Position numbers and translations under genes: made by a program | Notes under the pieces: model-generated | Database searches by the model: none | What the model was told of the DNA's origin: nothing | What the model saw: the letters and a program-made list of their open reading frames with translations, nothing else | In this document: positions 54,900 to 64,000 of the stretch, in pieces | Numbering within the stretch: position 1 is the stretch's first letter | Layout: each line of letters begins with the position of its first letter | Assembly (NCBI GenBank): GCA_014529385.2 | Contig: CM043954.1 | Span: forward strand, 4,589,306-4,653,305 | Length of the DNA stretch: 64,000 nucleotides | Reading direction: 5' to 3' | Source of the DNA: Adiantum capillus-veneris | Taxonomy: Eukaryota > Streptophyta > Polypodiopsida > Polypodiales > Pteridaceae

Positions 54900-56615
54900 C
54901 AAACAATCTGTTAGAGAGCTACGAAAACAGGGCGAGTTCTACAAAGGACCTGAAAACGCAAAAAGGATAGATCTGGCCAAACCAAGAGAAGAGCCTAGAC
55001 TTGCCTACATTGCAAATGACCTAGCAGAAGAAGAAGAAGAAGATCTTTTGTTAAGCTTACTGAAAGAATACCGAGATATCTTTGCTTGGTCTTATAAGGA
55101 TCTCAAGGGTGTTGATCCAGAAATCTGTCAACATACCATACCCATGAGAGATGATGCAAAACCAAGTAGACAAAGACCATACACTTATAATGAAACATTT
55201 GCCAGAAAGATCAAAGAAGAGATTGAAATACTAAAGGAATCCAAATTCATTTATGAAATTGAACATATAGATTGGGTGTCTCCAATTGTGGTAGTACCCA
55301 AGAAAAATGGAAAATTACGAGTGTATGTGAACCCCAAGAAAGTGAATGCAGCTACCATTAGAGACAACTTTCCTCTTCCAATCACTGAGCATGTTTTAGA
55401 ACAAGTTACAGGTAAAGAAGCTTACAGCTTCTTAGATGGGTTTTCGGGATACAATAAACTTTTGGTTGACCCAAAAGATCAGCATAAAACTGCTTTTGCA
55501 ACAGAATGGGATATTTTTGCCTATCGGGTTATGCCTTTTGGGTTAAATAATGCTCCTGCCACCTTTCAAAGATTGATGAGCCATGCTTTTAAATAATATC
55601 TAAGGAAATTCTTGGAAGTTTATATGGATGATCTATGTATACACTCATCAATCCGAGCTGATCATTTTGAACACCTCAAAAAGGTATTCGAAAAATGTAG
55701 AATTTGTAGGATTTGCTTAAATCTTGAAAAGTGTACATTCATGGGTAGACAAGAAAAACTTCTTGGACATATGGTGTCTAAAAATGGCATAGCTACTGAT
55801 ATGGATAAAATTCATGTCATTGATGATTTGCCTAGACCAACAACAGTCAAGGGGGTTCAAGCCTTCATGGGAGACTGTGGATATTACAGACAATTCATTT
55901 ACATGTATGCTATAATTGCAAAACCCATGTATAGCTTGATTACACACTTTGAATGGACTGATGAGTGTGAAGAATCCTTCATGAAGCTTAAGCAAGCTCT
56001 CACTTCAGCTCCAATATTGAAAGCACCAGATTGGAATAAGATATCTCACATAAATGTAGATGCGTCCAATTTTGCCATTGGGTGTATACTAGCTCAACTA
56101 GGAGACTGGAAAATTGATTTTCTTATGCTAGCCAACAGTTGAACATTCCGGAAAAGAACTATACCACCATAGAAAGGGAAGGATTAGGAATGATCTATGC
56201 CATAAAAAAGTATAGACATTACCTATTAGCAAAAAGAATTTGGTTCTTTGTGGAACACCAAGCCTTATTGTACTTGGTCAACAAGACATGCAGCACAGGA
56301 ACAAGAATAGTGAGATGGCTCATCATTCTTCTAGAATTTGATTTCACTATAGCTGTAAAAAAGGGCACTAATCATCAAAGAGAAGATCATTTGTTTAGGA
56401 TTGTTTCAGGGGAACCACCTAAAGAAGAAGACAATGATCTACCAGATGCATATCTGTTCTCTGTGGATATGATACCTCAATGGTCGGAAAATATGGTATC
56501 ATTGATGACCATAGCTCAAGTGGATTTGCAAATACCACTTCCTATTACAATCAGATTAATTGAGCAATTGACTATGTATCAATTACTAGCTGATAGGCTA
56601 TACAAAAGAAATTGA
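54900..56615 (+). pseudogene. B3 reverse transcriptase-RNase H
   Basis: RT begins in broken frames about 54,900 (QGEFYKGPENAKRIDLAKPR) and is open from 55,048: LKEYRDIFAWSYKDLKGVDPE, SPIVVVPKKNGKLRVYVNPKKVN, YSFLDGFSGYNKLLV and YRVMPFGLNNAPATFQRLM. A TAA (55,594) precedes LEVYMDDLCIHS, where both catalytic Asp remain. RNase H has HINVDASNFAIGCILAQ, a frameshift near 56,130, EREGLGMIYAIKKYRHYLL and FFVEHQALLYLVNK, in which the TDH Asp is Glu. There is a single RNase H, unlike E2 and E3, so this is a different Ty3 lineage. Confidence 0.88.
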
Positions 56616-56624
56616 GAGGGAATA

Positions 56625-58100
56625 TTGTTCTTATGCATTAATCCTGAAGAGAAATACCAATACCTAAGTCAAGCACATATTACCATAGTAGGACTTCACT
56701 TTACGAAAGACCAAACTATGCAAAGGATCTTGAGACATGGAGTACATTGGCCAACTATGAGGAGTGATGTTCTCTCTTTTGTAAGGGATTGTCCTCAATG
56801 TCAAAAACAAACACCCATACCTCATGTCACATTGTTCCAAATTTCACATGTTCCTAAGTGGAGTAACTATCTAGTTACTTACTTAACAAGCCAAACCTTT
56901 CCTGAGGATATGAGTAAACGCCATCAAAGAGAAATTGAAACTCAAGGAACAGACTATGCTCTTATTGGAAACCAATTGTATCGGAGATTTAAATATCAAC
57001 ATTTGCGTCTTTGTGCAAATGAAGACGAATATATTTCAATTATAGAACAAGCACATGCTGGATTAGCTGGAGGTCACTTTTCTAGTGAGACCACCGCAAG
57101 AGAAATCTTAATGGCAGGCATATGGTGGCCAACACTTTTGGCAGATGCCAAAGAATATGTTCGGAGATATGATGCTTGTCAACGAGCAAAAATGCCAACA
57201 CCAGTAGATAGCATGCCCTTAAGACCGATGATGGGAGCTAGAGCTTTTGCGAAATGGGGTATAGATTTTGTTGGGCCAATACAGCCGCCTACTTATAAAC
57301 CCAAGCTCAATATATCATTGTAGCTACGGACTATTGGACCAAGTGGGCCGAGGCTAAAGCAACTCAAAAGAATGATTCCAGAACCACTACCACATTCTTA
57401 TATGAGTATGTATTCACAAGGTATGGACTGCCAATATAAATTGTCAGTGATAGAGGAACTCATTTCCTTAATGAGGTAATCGAGTATCTGCTTAATGAAT
57501 TTATGGTTATCCATAACAAATCAGCTCCCTATCACCCCCAAGCAAACAAACAAGCTAAGCATACACATAAAATTCTTAGCTCGGTATTAACCAAAGTGGT
57601 TAGTTCAGGAAGGACAGACTGGAAAATGAATCTCCATGATACTCTATGGGCTTATCAAGTTTCATTTAAAACAACTTTAAATGCTACACCCCTTAACCTT
57701 GTTTATGGTCTTGATGCCATACTGCCAATAGAGTTTCTATTGCCGACACTAAGGGTAGCTAAGGATCTTGAGTGGATTGCATATGAATGTCATCAGAGAG
57801 ACTTGAAGATTTAGAGAAGCTAGATGAGCAAAGGCTAACTAATGTAGCTCACATCTATGCACAAAAGCAAAAACAAAAACAGTTTTTTGATTCCCATCTA
57901 ATTACAAAAATCTTCAAAAAAGGGGACTTAGTTTTAGTCTATTCCCTTAAGCAACACATTTCCAAGTTTTAAGAAAAAGGGAAATGGACCGTATATCATT
58001 GAAGATGTGTCTCCAAGTGGAGTAGTTAAGTTTTCCACCCTAGATGGTGAACGCATGGCTAATTGGATTAGTGGATGTCATTTAAAGAAGTACAATCTAC
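56625..58100 (+). pseudogene. B3 integrase with duplicated zinc-binding domain
   Basis: Two HHCC modules stand in tandem, each preceded by a typical x-x-LYKR/LYRR linker: AHITIVGLH...CPQC (56,655-56,805) and HAGLAGGH...YDAC (57,050-57,180, first Cys changed to Tyr). The core has KWGIDFVGP (Asp), after a frameshift near 57,300 DYWTKWAEA, a TAA at 57,437, IVSDRGTHF (Asp) and ANKQAKHTHK, where the catalytic Glu is Lys. The C-terminal piece FKKGDLVLVYSLK and a GPYIIEDVSPSG motif end it near 58,100. It cannot be active. Confidence 0.85.
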
Positions 58101-58285
58101 CACTAACCAATGAATTGCTAGAAAGAATGCATGCAGCTAAGCAAAGGAAGATAAAATGATAACAGGTTATTGATGAAGCCCAGAAGGAAGCTCGACTTCA
58201 GGTACTCAAAAGGAAAGATGCTCTTAAGAATCAACAAATACCTATTCCCATCAACACACTAGACATAGATAACCGATAATGGAAA

Positions 58286-58931
58286 TTGCAGAAAGATGCA
58301 GTGTCAACAGATGATGAATGGTTATATGGAATGGAACTTTACATCAAAGTAGAGCTCAAAAACCATAGCACAAATGCTTTGGTTGGTATAGGAGCTAGAG
58401 TAAATGCAGTCAGTTATTCCACAAACAAAAAAGCAACAAGTCAGTCTTTGACAACAGGAATAGTGACTATCAAAAGGATGCAACAAGAACCCAACACCAA
58501 CATTGGGAGTAGTCAACTTGAATGGGATAGTACATAAATGTTCATGTTCTCATCAGTTTGTATGCTTACCAGATGAACACATGAATGAGAAAATGATTCT
58601 TGGAATTTCCTAGATGCGGACATACAAGGTAGTACCAGATTGGGATACCAATCAGCTCAAGCTATCACCTAAAGGCGGACAAATCATTGTTCCAATTGCA
58701 CAAAGAAAAGAGGAATGGAAAGGGAGTAATCAACAGAACAAACCACAAAGAAATCAATCTTCTCCATCCTCTCGACCAGTAAATGTTACAAGTAGCATGC
58801 AAGGAGTCAAACAAATTTGGGTATCAAAAGCACAACTTAAGGACAAGTCGATTCAAATATGGGTGCCCAATATCATCGAAAATACAAAAGATCAAAACAT
58901 AGAGACGAGCATCTCCAAGCAAGGAACCTAA
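58286..58931 (+). pseudogene. Retropepsin-like segment and I-W-V-P ORF downstream of integrase (B3)
   Basis: The first frame (58,286-58,537) reads MELYIKVELKNHSTNALVGIGARVNAVSY, which resembles the strand-turn of retropepsins (usually LVDTGA), with the catalytic Asp changed to Gly. After frameshifts, MILGISWMRTYKVVPDWDTNQLKL (58,590-58,660) matches the downstream I-L-G-x-x-W loop. The second frame (58,614-58,931) goes on with a Gln/Ser-rich stretch and KQIWVSKAQ and IQIWVPNII motifs. Protease normally lies before RT in Ty3 elements, so a copy after integrase is unusual. Confidence 0.5.
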
Positions 58932-59606
58932 CACGAAATGGATTTGGAAGAAACAAGAGCTCTTATCTTCTCCGCAAACTGGAAAACCAATCAAGCAATG
59001 GAGAGTTAAGTCTCAGAACTCTAAACCACACCATTCTGACCAAGACAAACCAAGATATCAATGGCGGGTAAAAGATTGACAACAGTCATTATTGATACCA
59101 ACAGCTCAGGAAACCAGCATGCTAAAGCATCTTGATGGTACAATCAAGAAAAGACCACACAAGCTACAAGATTTTCTCTTTGAAAGATAGCATCGGAAAG
59201 CCTTGACATTGGAAACCCTTGAGTTAATTACTCAAGATCCAACTCTTCCACATCATGATGGTTTTAGTTGCATTGATCTTCAAAGAGTGGTAGAGCCAAC
59301 CAAGGATATGCATAGACATGATTGTTCAACCCATGCACACAGTCGTCCCGGAGTACGCCATCTAGGAGGGGTGAAAGGGCACTAAGTAATTAAGGGCAAT
59401 GTTTGAAGAGGGAGAAAAAAGTTTGATGTTAACTGCGATTTTTTTACAAAATTACCTAACAATGCCCTTATAATCATCAACAGGGAAAAATTAACTGATA
59501 ATATCTCCCTAATGAGTGTAAATAGTGTATATACTATCAAAAAATCATCAAAAAATAGTCCTTTTTGGTTATTTTTCATCATTTCTCTTGATATTGAGAC
59601 TTAAAA
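58932..59606. other. Transition from B3 to E3
   Basis: No conserved domain. An open but unremarkable frame with QDPTLPHHDGFSCIDL lies at 59,203-59,385. A T/A-rich stretch precedes the E3 pol start. No LTR boundary could be fixed. Confidence 0.35.
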
Positions 59607-60956
59607 ATGGATGAAAGAGAGGAGTTTAAAGGTGTGTTAAAGAAATTTCCTAAGCTTTTTGCTAAAGACTACACCGACGTGCGTGGAGTAGATGATGTTC
59701 AACACAAGATCGAGCTAAAGCCAGAGGACAAACCTAAAGCTCAAAAGCTACGAAGGCTAGGAGTCATCAAGGAGCAGGCTCTACTCAAGGAGGTAAGAAA
59801 GCTTCTAGCAGCAGGTTTCATTTATCCAGTGGAGAATTCAAAGTGGGTCTCTCTCATTTTTGTCACTCCCAATCAAAACGGGAAGTGGAGGGTGTGTGTG
59901 GATTACCTTCCGCTCAATGAGGCAACAAAAAGAGATCACTTTCCCCTCCCATTTCAGGATGAGATACTAAATGAGGTAGCTGGTCATGAGAAGTACACTG
60001 TGTGTGATGGCTACTCAGGTTACTTTCAAATAGGGATTGCATTGGAGGACCAATTGAAAACAACCTTCATCACTCCTTGGGGTTGTTATGCTTTTAGAGT
60101 CATGCCATTTGGCGTGACAAATGCTCCTGCAACTTTCCAACGTTTCATGAACATGGTGTTTCAAGCATTATTTGGAAAGTCAATTAGGGTGTTCATTGAT
60201 TATTTCTGCATTTATAGCTCAAAATCATTGCATCTACAAAGGGTAGAAGAAGGATTGAAGAAGCTTTATGACATGGGAGGTCAACTCAACCCGGACAAGT
60301 GCCACATAGGTGAGGATGAAGTGATCTTGCTCGGTCACAAGGTTTCCTATAAAGGCATTGAGGTGGATCCTTCAAAGGCAAAGGCTCTTATTGAGCTCCC
60401 ATCACCGAAGAGTCTTAAGGAGGTCATCTCTTTCATTCAGAAGGTGAAGTATATGTCACGCTTCATTCACTTAGCCTCGGAGTTACTTCACCCTTTGCAA
60501 AAGTTGACACAACAAGTCGAGTTTGTTTGGTCTGATAAGCTTGAAGAATATTTTTGTAACATCAAAGTCATTCTGTCTGAGCTACCAACACTTATGCCTC
60601 CTTGTTGGGAGTACATATTCTTTGTTAGCTCTAGTGTTGGGAAAGAAACAATTGGTGATGTTTTGCTACAACAAGATCCCCACAGTACCAGTATGCGACC
60701 CATCTACTTTGCTAGTAGGGTCATGAATACTTTGGAGAGAGGCTACACGGAGGCAGAACTTATGAGGCTTTCTCTCATGTTTGCGGTGAGAAATTTTAGA
60801 TCCTACTTGCTACCAAAACCTTTTGTAATTCTCACTGCAGAAAATTTGTTCCCTTGGGTGTCATCTCAAATGAATCTTAGTACTAGGATCTCTAAGTGGA
60901 TTATGGAGTTGCAAGAGTTCCAATACTCTTTCAAGGTAGAAGATAGTGTGCGTGCA
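59607..60956 (+). pseudogene. E3 reverse transcriptase and degenerate first RNase H
   Basis: A 450-codon uninterrupted frame. RT motifs: FVTPNQNGKWRVCVDYLPLN, CDGYSGYFQIGIA, YAFRVMPFGVTNAPATFQRF, then the catalytic box as VFIDYFCIY, where the second Asp of Y/F-x-DD is Tyr. This change should abolish polymerase activity. The following RNase H keeps the family layout (EAELMRLSLMFAVRNFRSYLL), but its first Asp region is FVSSSVG and the TDH is TAEN, so it is non-catalytic, as expected in the Tat lineage. A TAA at 60,957 ends the frame, and the next domain continues in the same frame. Confidence 0.9.
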
Positions 60957-60959
60957 TAA

Positions 60960-61480
60960 TTGGCAGGGATTCTCACTTATAGGGTACATGAGAAGGAGAT
61001 TAAGGTGCGAGAAGTAAAAACCCTACCATTGCCACCACCTAAAAGTATTCCTAATGCTTTGACCTTGTTTTTTGATGGAGCTTTTCGACGAGTCACAGAA
61101 AAATCAGGGGGAGGGATAGTATTATTCAACCCAAGTGGAGAGGTGGTCATGAAAGAGAAGGTCAATCTACCAGGTTCAACTAGCAAAAATGAGGCAGAAT
61201 ACGACACACTACTTCATGGTTTGAAGATGTGCATTAGTCAAGGCATACAATGTCTCATGGTAAAGGGGGATGCACTTCTCATTGTGAAGCAAATCTTGGG
61301 GATTTGGGCATGCAAGAATGAAAGCTTCAGGACAAAGGTTTATGCCATTCGTAGGTTGTTTAATCAGTTTGAAGAAGTACAGCTATATCATATTCATAGG
61401 AAACAAAATGAAGATGCCGATTTACTTGCACAACAAGCAGTTACATGTGTTGAGAAAGAAGTGCAGGTCATCATGGTGGC
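60960..61480 (+). pseudogene. E3 second, archaeal-like RNase H
   Basis: In frame with the preceding domain. It has TLFFDGAFRRVTEKSGGGIV (Asp), SKNEAEYDTLLHGLKM (Glu), MVKGDALLIVKQILG (Asp) and RKQNEDADLLAQQAV (Asp), so all four catalytic acidic residues are present. This is the extra RNase H that distinguishes Tat-like elements. It is the best-preserved catalytic domain in E3. Confidence 0.88.
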
Positions 61481-62849
61481 AGCAGCTGTCAAGCAACCGA
61501 GATACCAGGGATTGGAGTCATTGGCTCCCATTATTGGCTACATTTTGGAGGGCGAGTTTCCACAAGACTTCACTAAAGCTCAAAAAAGGAGACTCATGAA
61601 GAACGCAAGTTTCTATCTCTTCCTAGAAGGCTCCCTCTATCAAAGAGGGAAGGATCAAGTGTGCAGAAGAGTACCAACTATCAAGGAAATTCCAGCCATT
61701 CTAAAAGGTTTACATGAAGAGGCATGTGGTGGTCATTTTGCCCAAGAATTGACTGTGAAGAAGATTTTGCTTGTGGGGTATGTTTGGCCAAGTTTGCATG
61801 TGGATGTTCAACATTGGTGTAAAATCTGTCACAATTGTCAGATAAATGGAAATAGAAGGTTGGTGCATGGCCCGAGGCAAATAGTGCTTGCAAATGGACC
61901 CTTTGAAAAGTGGGGCATTGATGCTATGGGTCCTCTTCCTAGGACAAAAAATGGTAAACTCTACATTCTAGTGGCTGTAGACTATATGACTAGGTGGGTG
62001 GAAGCACAAAGTGTGGCAAAGGTAAACGAGAGGACAGTGAGCAAATTTGTCTACACTCACATTTGTTGTAGATTTGGCTCACCTTTGGAGATTGTTTCTA
62101 ATAATGGTCCAGGGTTTAGGAAGGGCTTGCTCACAGAAGTCTGTGAAGAACTTCACATTCTACATCGTCACAGTACACCCTACTATCCCTAGTCAAATGG
62201 TCTGGTAGAAAAAGCTAATGGTGTCATTGCAGGCATCATTAGAAAGATGGTGAGAAACAATACAAAGTTGTGGGATGACTTCTTGGATGGTGCCTTGTGG
62301 GCGTATCGAACCACATATAGGGAAGCCATGGAGTTTACACCATTTCACTTGGTCTATGGTCAAGAGGCTTTACAACCAATTGAGCTAACATTCCAACAAT
62401 GCAACTTCATGGCAGAGCAGCACAAGATGATCAAGAAGCATGGATGGATCGACTTCTTACCTTAGCTGAGCTTGAGTGGAAAAGAGAAGCAGCATACGAG
62501 TGCTACAAGAGGAAAGCTACGCAGGCGAAAGAAAAGCTCGACAGATAATCGTTTTGATGCCAAATTTGAAACTAGATGGCAAGGGCCATATATAGTTAAG
62601 AAGGCTTTCAATTCAAGTTACTATCAGCTTATGGACTTGAATGATAAAGAGCACTCCAGGAAGGTAAATGGGTATCGCTTGAAGCCTTATTTGAGTCGCA
62701 TTCTACCAAAGGATCTACCAAAGATCTGTCAAAAGGCCATTATCTCATGTAAGTATTGTTTCATGAAGCATGAGTGTAACTCCAACCAAAATTCTAAGGG
62801 GCCAAACAATGAAGATCTCATCAAGGACTCTGAAGCACTATCTTTGTAA
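61481..62849 (+). pseudogene. E3 integrase
   Basis: HHCC zinc domain HEEACGGHFAQELTVKKILL...WCKICHNC; core KWGIDAMGPLP (Asp), then IVSNNGPGF, where the second catalytic Asp is Asn, and after a TAG (62,190-62,192) SNGLVEKANG (Glu). The C-terminal GPY/F module reads RWQGPYIVKKAFNSSYYQL. Another TAG (62,463) and a local double frameshift at about 62,440-62,550 (alternative frame reads AELEWKREAAYECYKRK) disturb the linker. Both the Asn change and the stops make it inactive. Confidence 0.88.
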
Positions 62850-62887
62850 GAGATGCTCTATGATGGTACATCAATATACCATCATCC

Positions 62888-62901
62888 TGGGGGAGGGCTA
62901 A
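62888..62901 (+). promoter_or_regulatory. Polypurine tract of E3
   Basis: TGGGGGAGGGCTAA directly before TGATAGCCG, the LTR start shared with the inverted insertion at 53,122. Confidence 0.7.
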
Positions 62902-63948
62902 TGATAGCCGTTTTTCGGCTCTCATAATTGCCATAGTGAGTTACCTCACCCTACCAAATTCACCCAAACACTATGGCTATCCCCACCATTTCACTGTATA
63001 AAGGCGTGTGTGGGTTAGGAGGCTTTTCCCATATCTTCTTAAAACACTCAGCTAGCTAATCACTGGGCTAGTTGAGCCAAAACAATAAAAAAAATAAGAT
63101 ATATTATGGCCCATTTGTGTGTAAATATTTCATTGTATATAGAGCCTAAATATAAGGAATTTTCATAATTATTTTGGTATTTATTTAAATATTTCTACCT
63201 AAGTGTGTGTTATTTGCCTATGTATGCTATGTACATTGACTCACCATTACCACAATTTTCTTACCATTTTGCATACTCTTTATTCCTTATAAAAATATCT
63301 TCACACAAGCTTCTCTTATTTTTGGTGTGAATCCACTCCTAAGAAAAAACCTCAAAAATACTTTCCACCATCAGTCATTGCCTTTCACTAAATTCCTATT
63401 TCTTGCAGGTATTATTTCTTACCTCTTGAATAATTATATATCAATAAAACAAATGAGGTCCCTCCTCATTCGATTCCCTATATTTTCATATATTTATTTT
63501 TTATATATTTATAGCCCACACTATTCTAGATTCCATAAATTGTTTGTATATACTAGCCTGTCTTTTTTCATCATATCCATGTATTATATTTGTGCATAAT
63601 CCACAACCATGCACATTTTCAAACCCCTAGGAATCAATTATGTCATGCTCTCATGCAAGGAGGGTCTCGCCTTTGGAGCCATATGCAAATTCAACAAAAG
63701 GGAGGCCACTGAAGACTTTTTTGTGAAGAAAACACAGGTATTTTGGTGGGATTTTTAATATTGATCTCCACTCCAAATTTGAAGTGGTGGTCAGATGAAA
63801 AAATGTGGACCAAAAGCTGAATAATCACTTCAAAAAGTTTGGTGATTTTTGGAGCAACTACCGGTGAGCTAGGATTTTTTGAGTGGACCCCAATCTGCCC
63901 ACTTTTCTCACAAGTAGCCCATAGTCTTCTCTCACCTCTTTCCACACT

Positions 63949-64000
<52 letters not shown>
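62902..64000 (+). repeat. 3' LTR of E3 (incomplete at window edge)
   Basis: It begins TGATAGCCGTTTTTCGG. It is homologous to the minus strand of about 51,950-53,122. The final part is a (CA)n microsatellite from about 63,952 to the window edge; the LTR continues beyond the window. Confidence 0.8.
63952..64000 (+). repeat. (AC)n microsatellite
   Basis: Pure AC run reaching the window edge. Confidence 0.95.

Larger units (their letters stand above)
49660..59380 (+). mobile_element. B-family element B3 with pol, interrupted
   Basis: The parts are the LTR (to 50,378), a PBS interrupted by an insertion (50,391-53,122), a leader homologous to that of B1 (53,128-54,085), then directly pol (RT, RNase H, duplicated integrase zinc domain, integrase core), a retropepsin-like segment and the I-W-V-P ORF. 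The gag found in B1 is missing through a deletion near 54,085. No 3' LTR is seen; about 59,380 marks where recognisable sequence ends. Confidence 0.75.
59607..62901 (+). mobile_element. 5'-truncated Tat-like element E3 (pol part)
   Basis: Pol with two RNase H domains and integrase, followed by a PPT and the start of the 3' LTR at 62,902. No gag, protease or 5' LTR precedes it here; the left side has been lost or lies elsewhere. Confidence 0.85.

Noticed and set aside
63327-63599. 90-codon hydrophobic ORF in the E3 LTR
   Set aside because: Composition follows from AT-rich LTR sequence, and the homologous inverted LTR does not preserve it as far as I can see.

Overview
The window comes from the repeat-rich nuclear genome of a vascular plant. 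I found no convincing host gene: nearly everything is LTR retrotransposons, their leaders and LTRs, satellites and microsatellites. The Ty3/gypsy lineages (a chromodomain type, a Tat-like type with two RNase H domains, and an Asp-tRNA-primed type), a Ty1/copia piece, very long (GA)n tracts and GC-poor spacers fit a fern, lycophyte or gymnosperm genome. A plasmid-like replication cluster reminiscent of the mobile ORFs of fern plastids tilts me towards a fern, but this is inference.

Layout. 0-6.2 kb: a decayed + strand Ty3/gypsy element (gag, protease, RT, RNase H, integrase, chromodomain-like tail) and its 3' LTR, which carries several tandem repeats. 6.2-8.5 kb: microsatellites, no gene. 8.5-10.3 kb: minus-strand Ty1/copia fragment with a short 3' LTR, itself hit by a poly(A)-tailed retroposon. 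10.4-13.08 kb: spacer with a zinc-knuckle fragment and a TATA-like motif. 13,081-28,170: a complete minus-strand, non-autonomous giant-LTR retrotransposon with 5-bp target duplications (TTGAT), an iMet-type primer binding site and a 2.3 kb interior. Its 3' LTR contains a 5.25 kb foreign block (15.36-20.61 kb). 28.2-30.1 kb: leader and gag of another Ty3-like element.

30.1-49.1 kb: element B1 (truncated 5' LTR, Asp-type PBS, palindrome-studded leader, long gag-like polyprotein frame, no pol, 3' LTR). A complete Tat-like element, E2 (39,059-47,764), is nested in it. 49.1-59.4 kb: a LINE-like endonuclease scrap, then a second B-family copy (B3) with pol but little gag. B3's primer binding site was hit by an inverted LTR-like insertion (50,391-53,122, target duplication CCACT). 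59.6-64 kb: a 5'-truncated Tat-like pol (E3) and the start of its 3' LTR. That LTR is homologous to the inverted insertion.

The most interesting object is the foreign block. It is GC-richer than its surroundings and lies on the minus strand in an operon-like layout with Shine-Dalgarno-like sites 2-10 nt before start codons. It encodes a primase-polymerase-like protein, a D5/SF3 helicase (Walker A GPGATGKST), a protein resembling a family A DNA polymerase palm, and four unknown small proteins. It looks like a bacterial or organellar plasmid replication module captured inside a nuclear LTR, with decay under way: in-frame stops, frameshifts and a 38-base C tract. All other coding regions are transposon proteins carrying nonsense and frameshift mutations.
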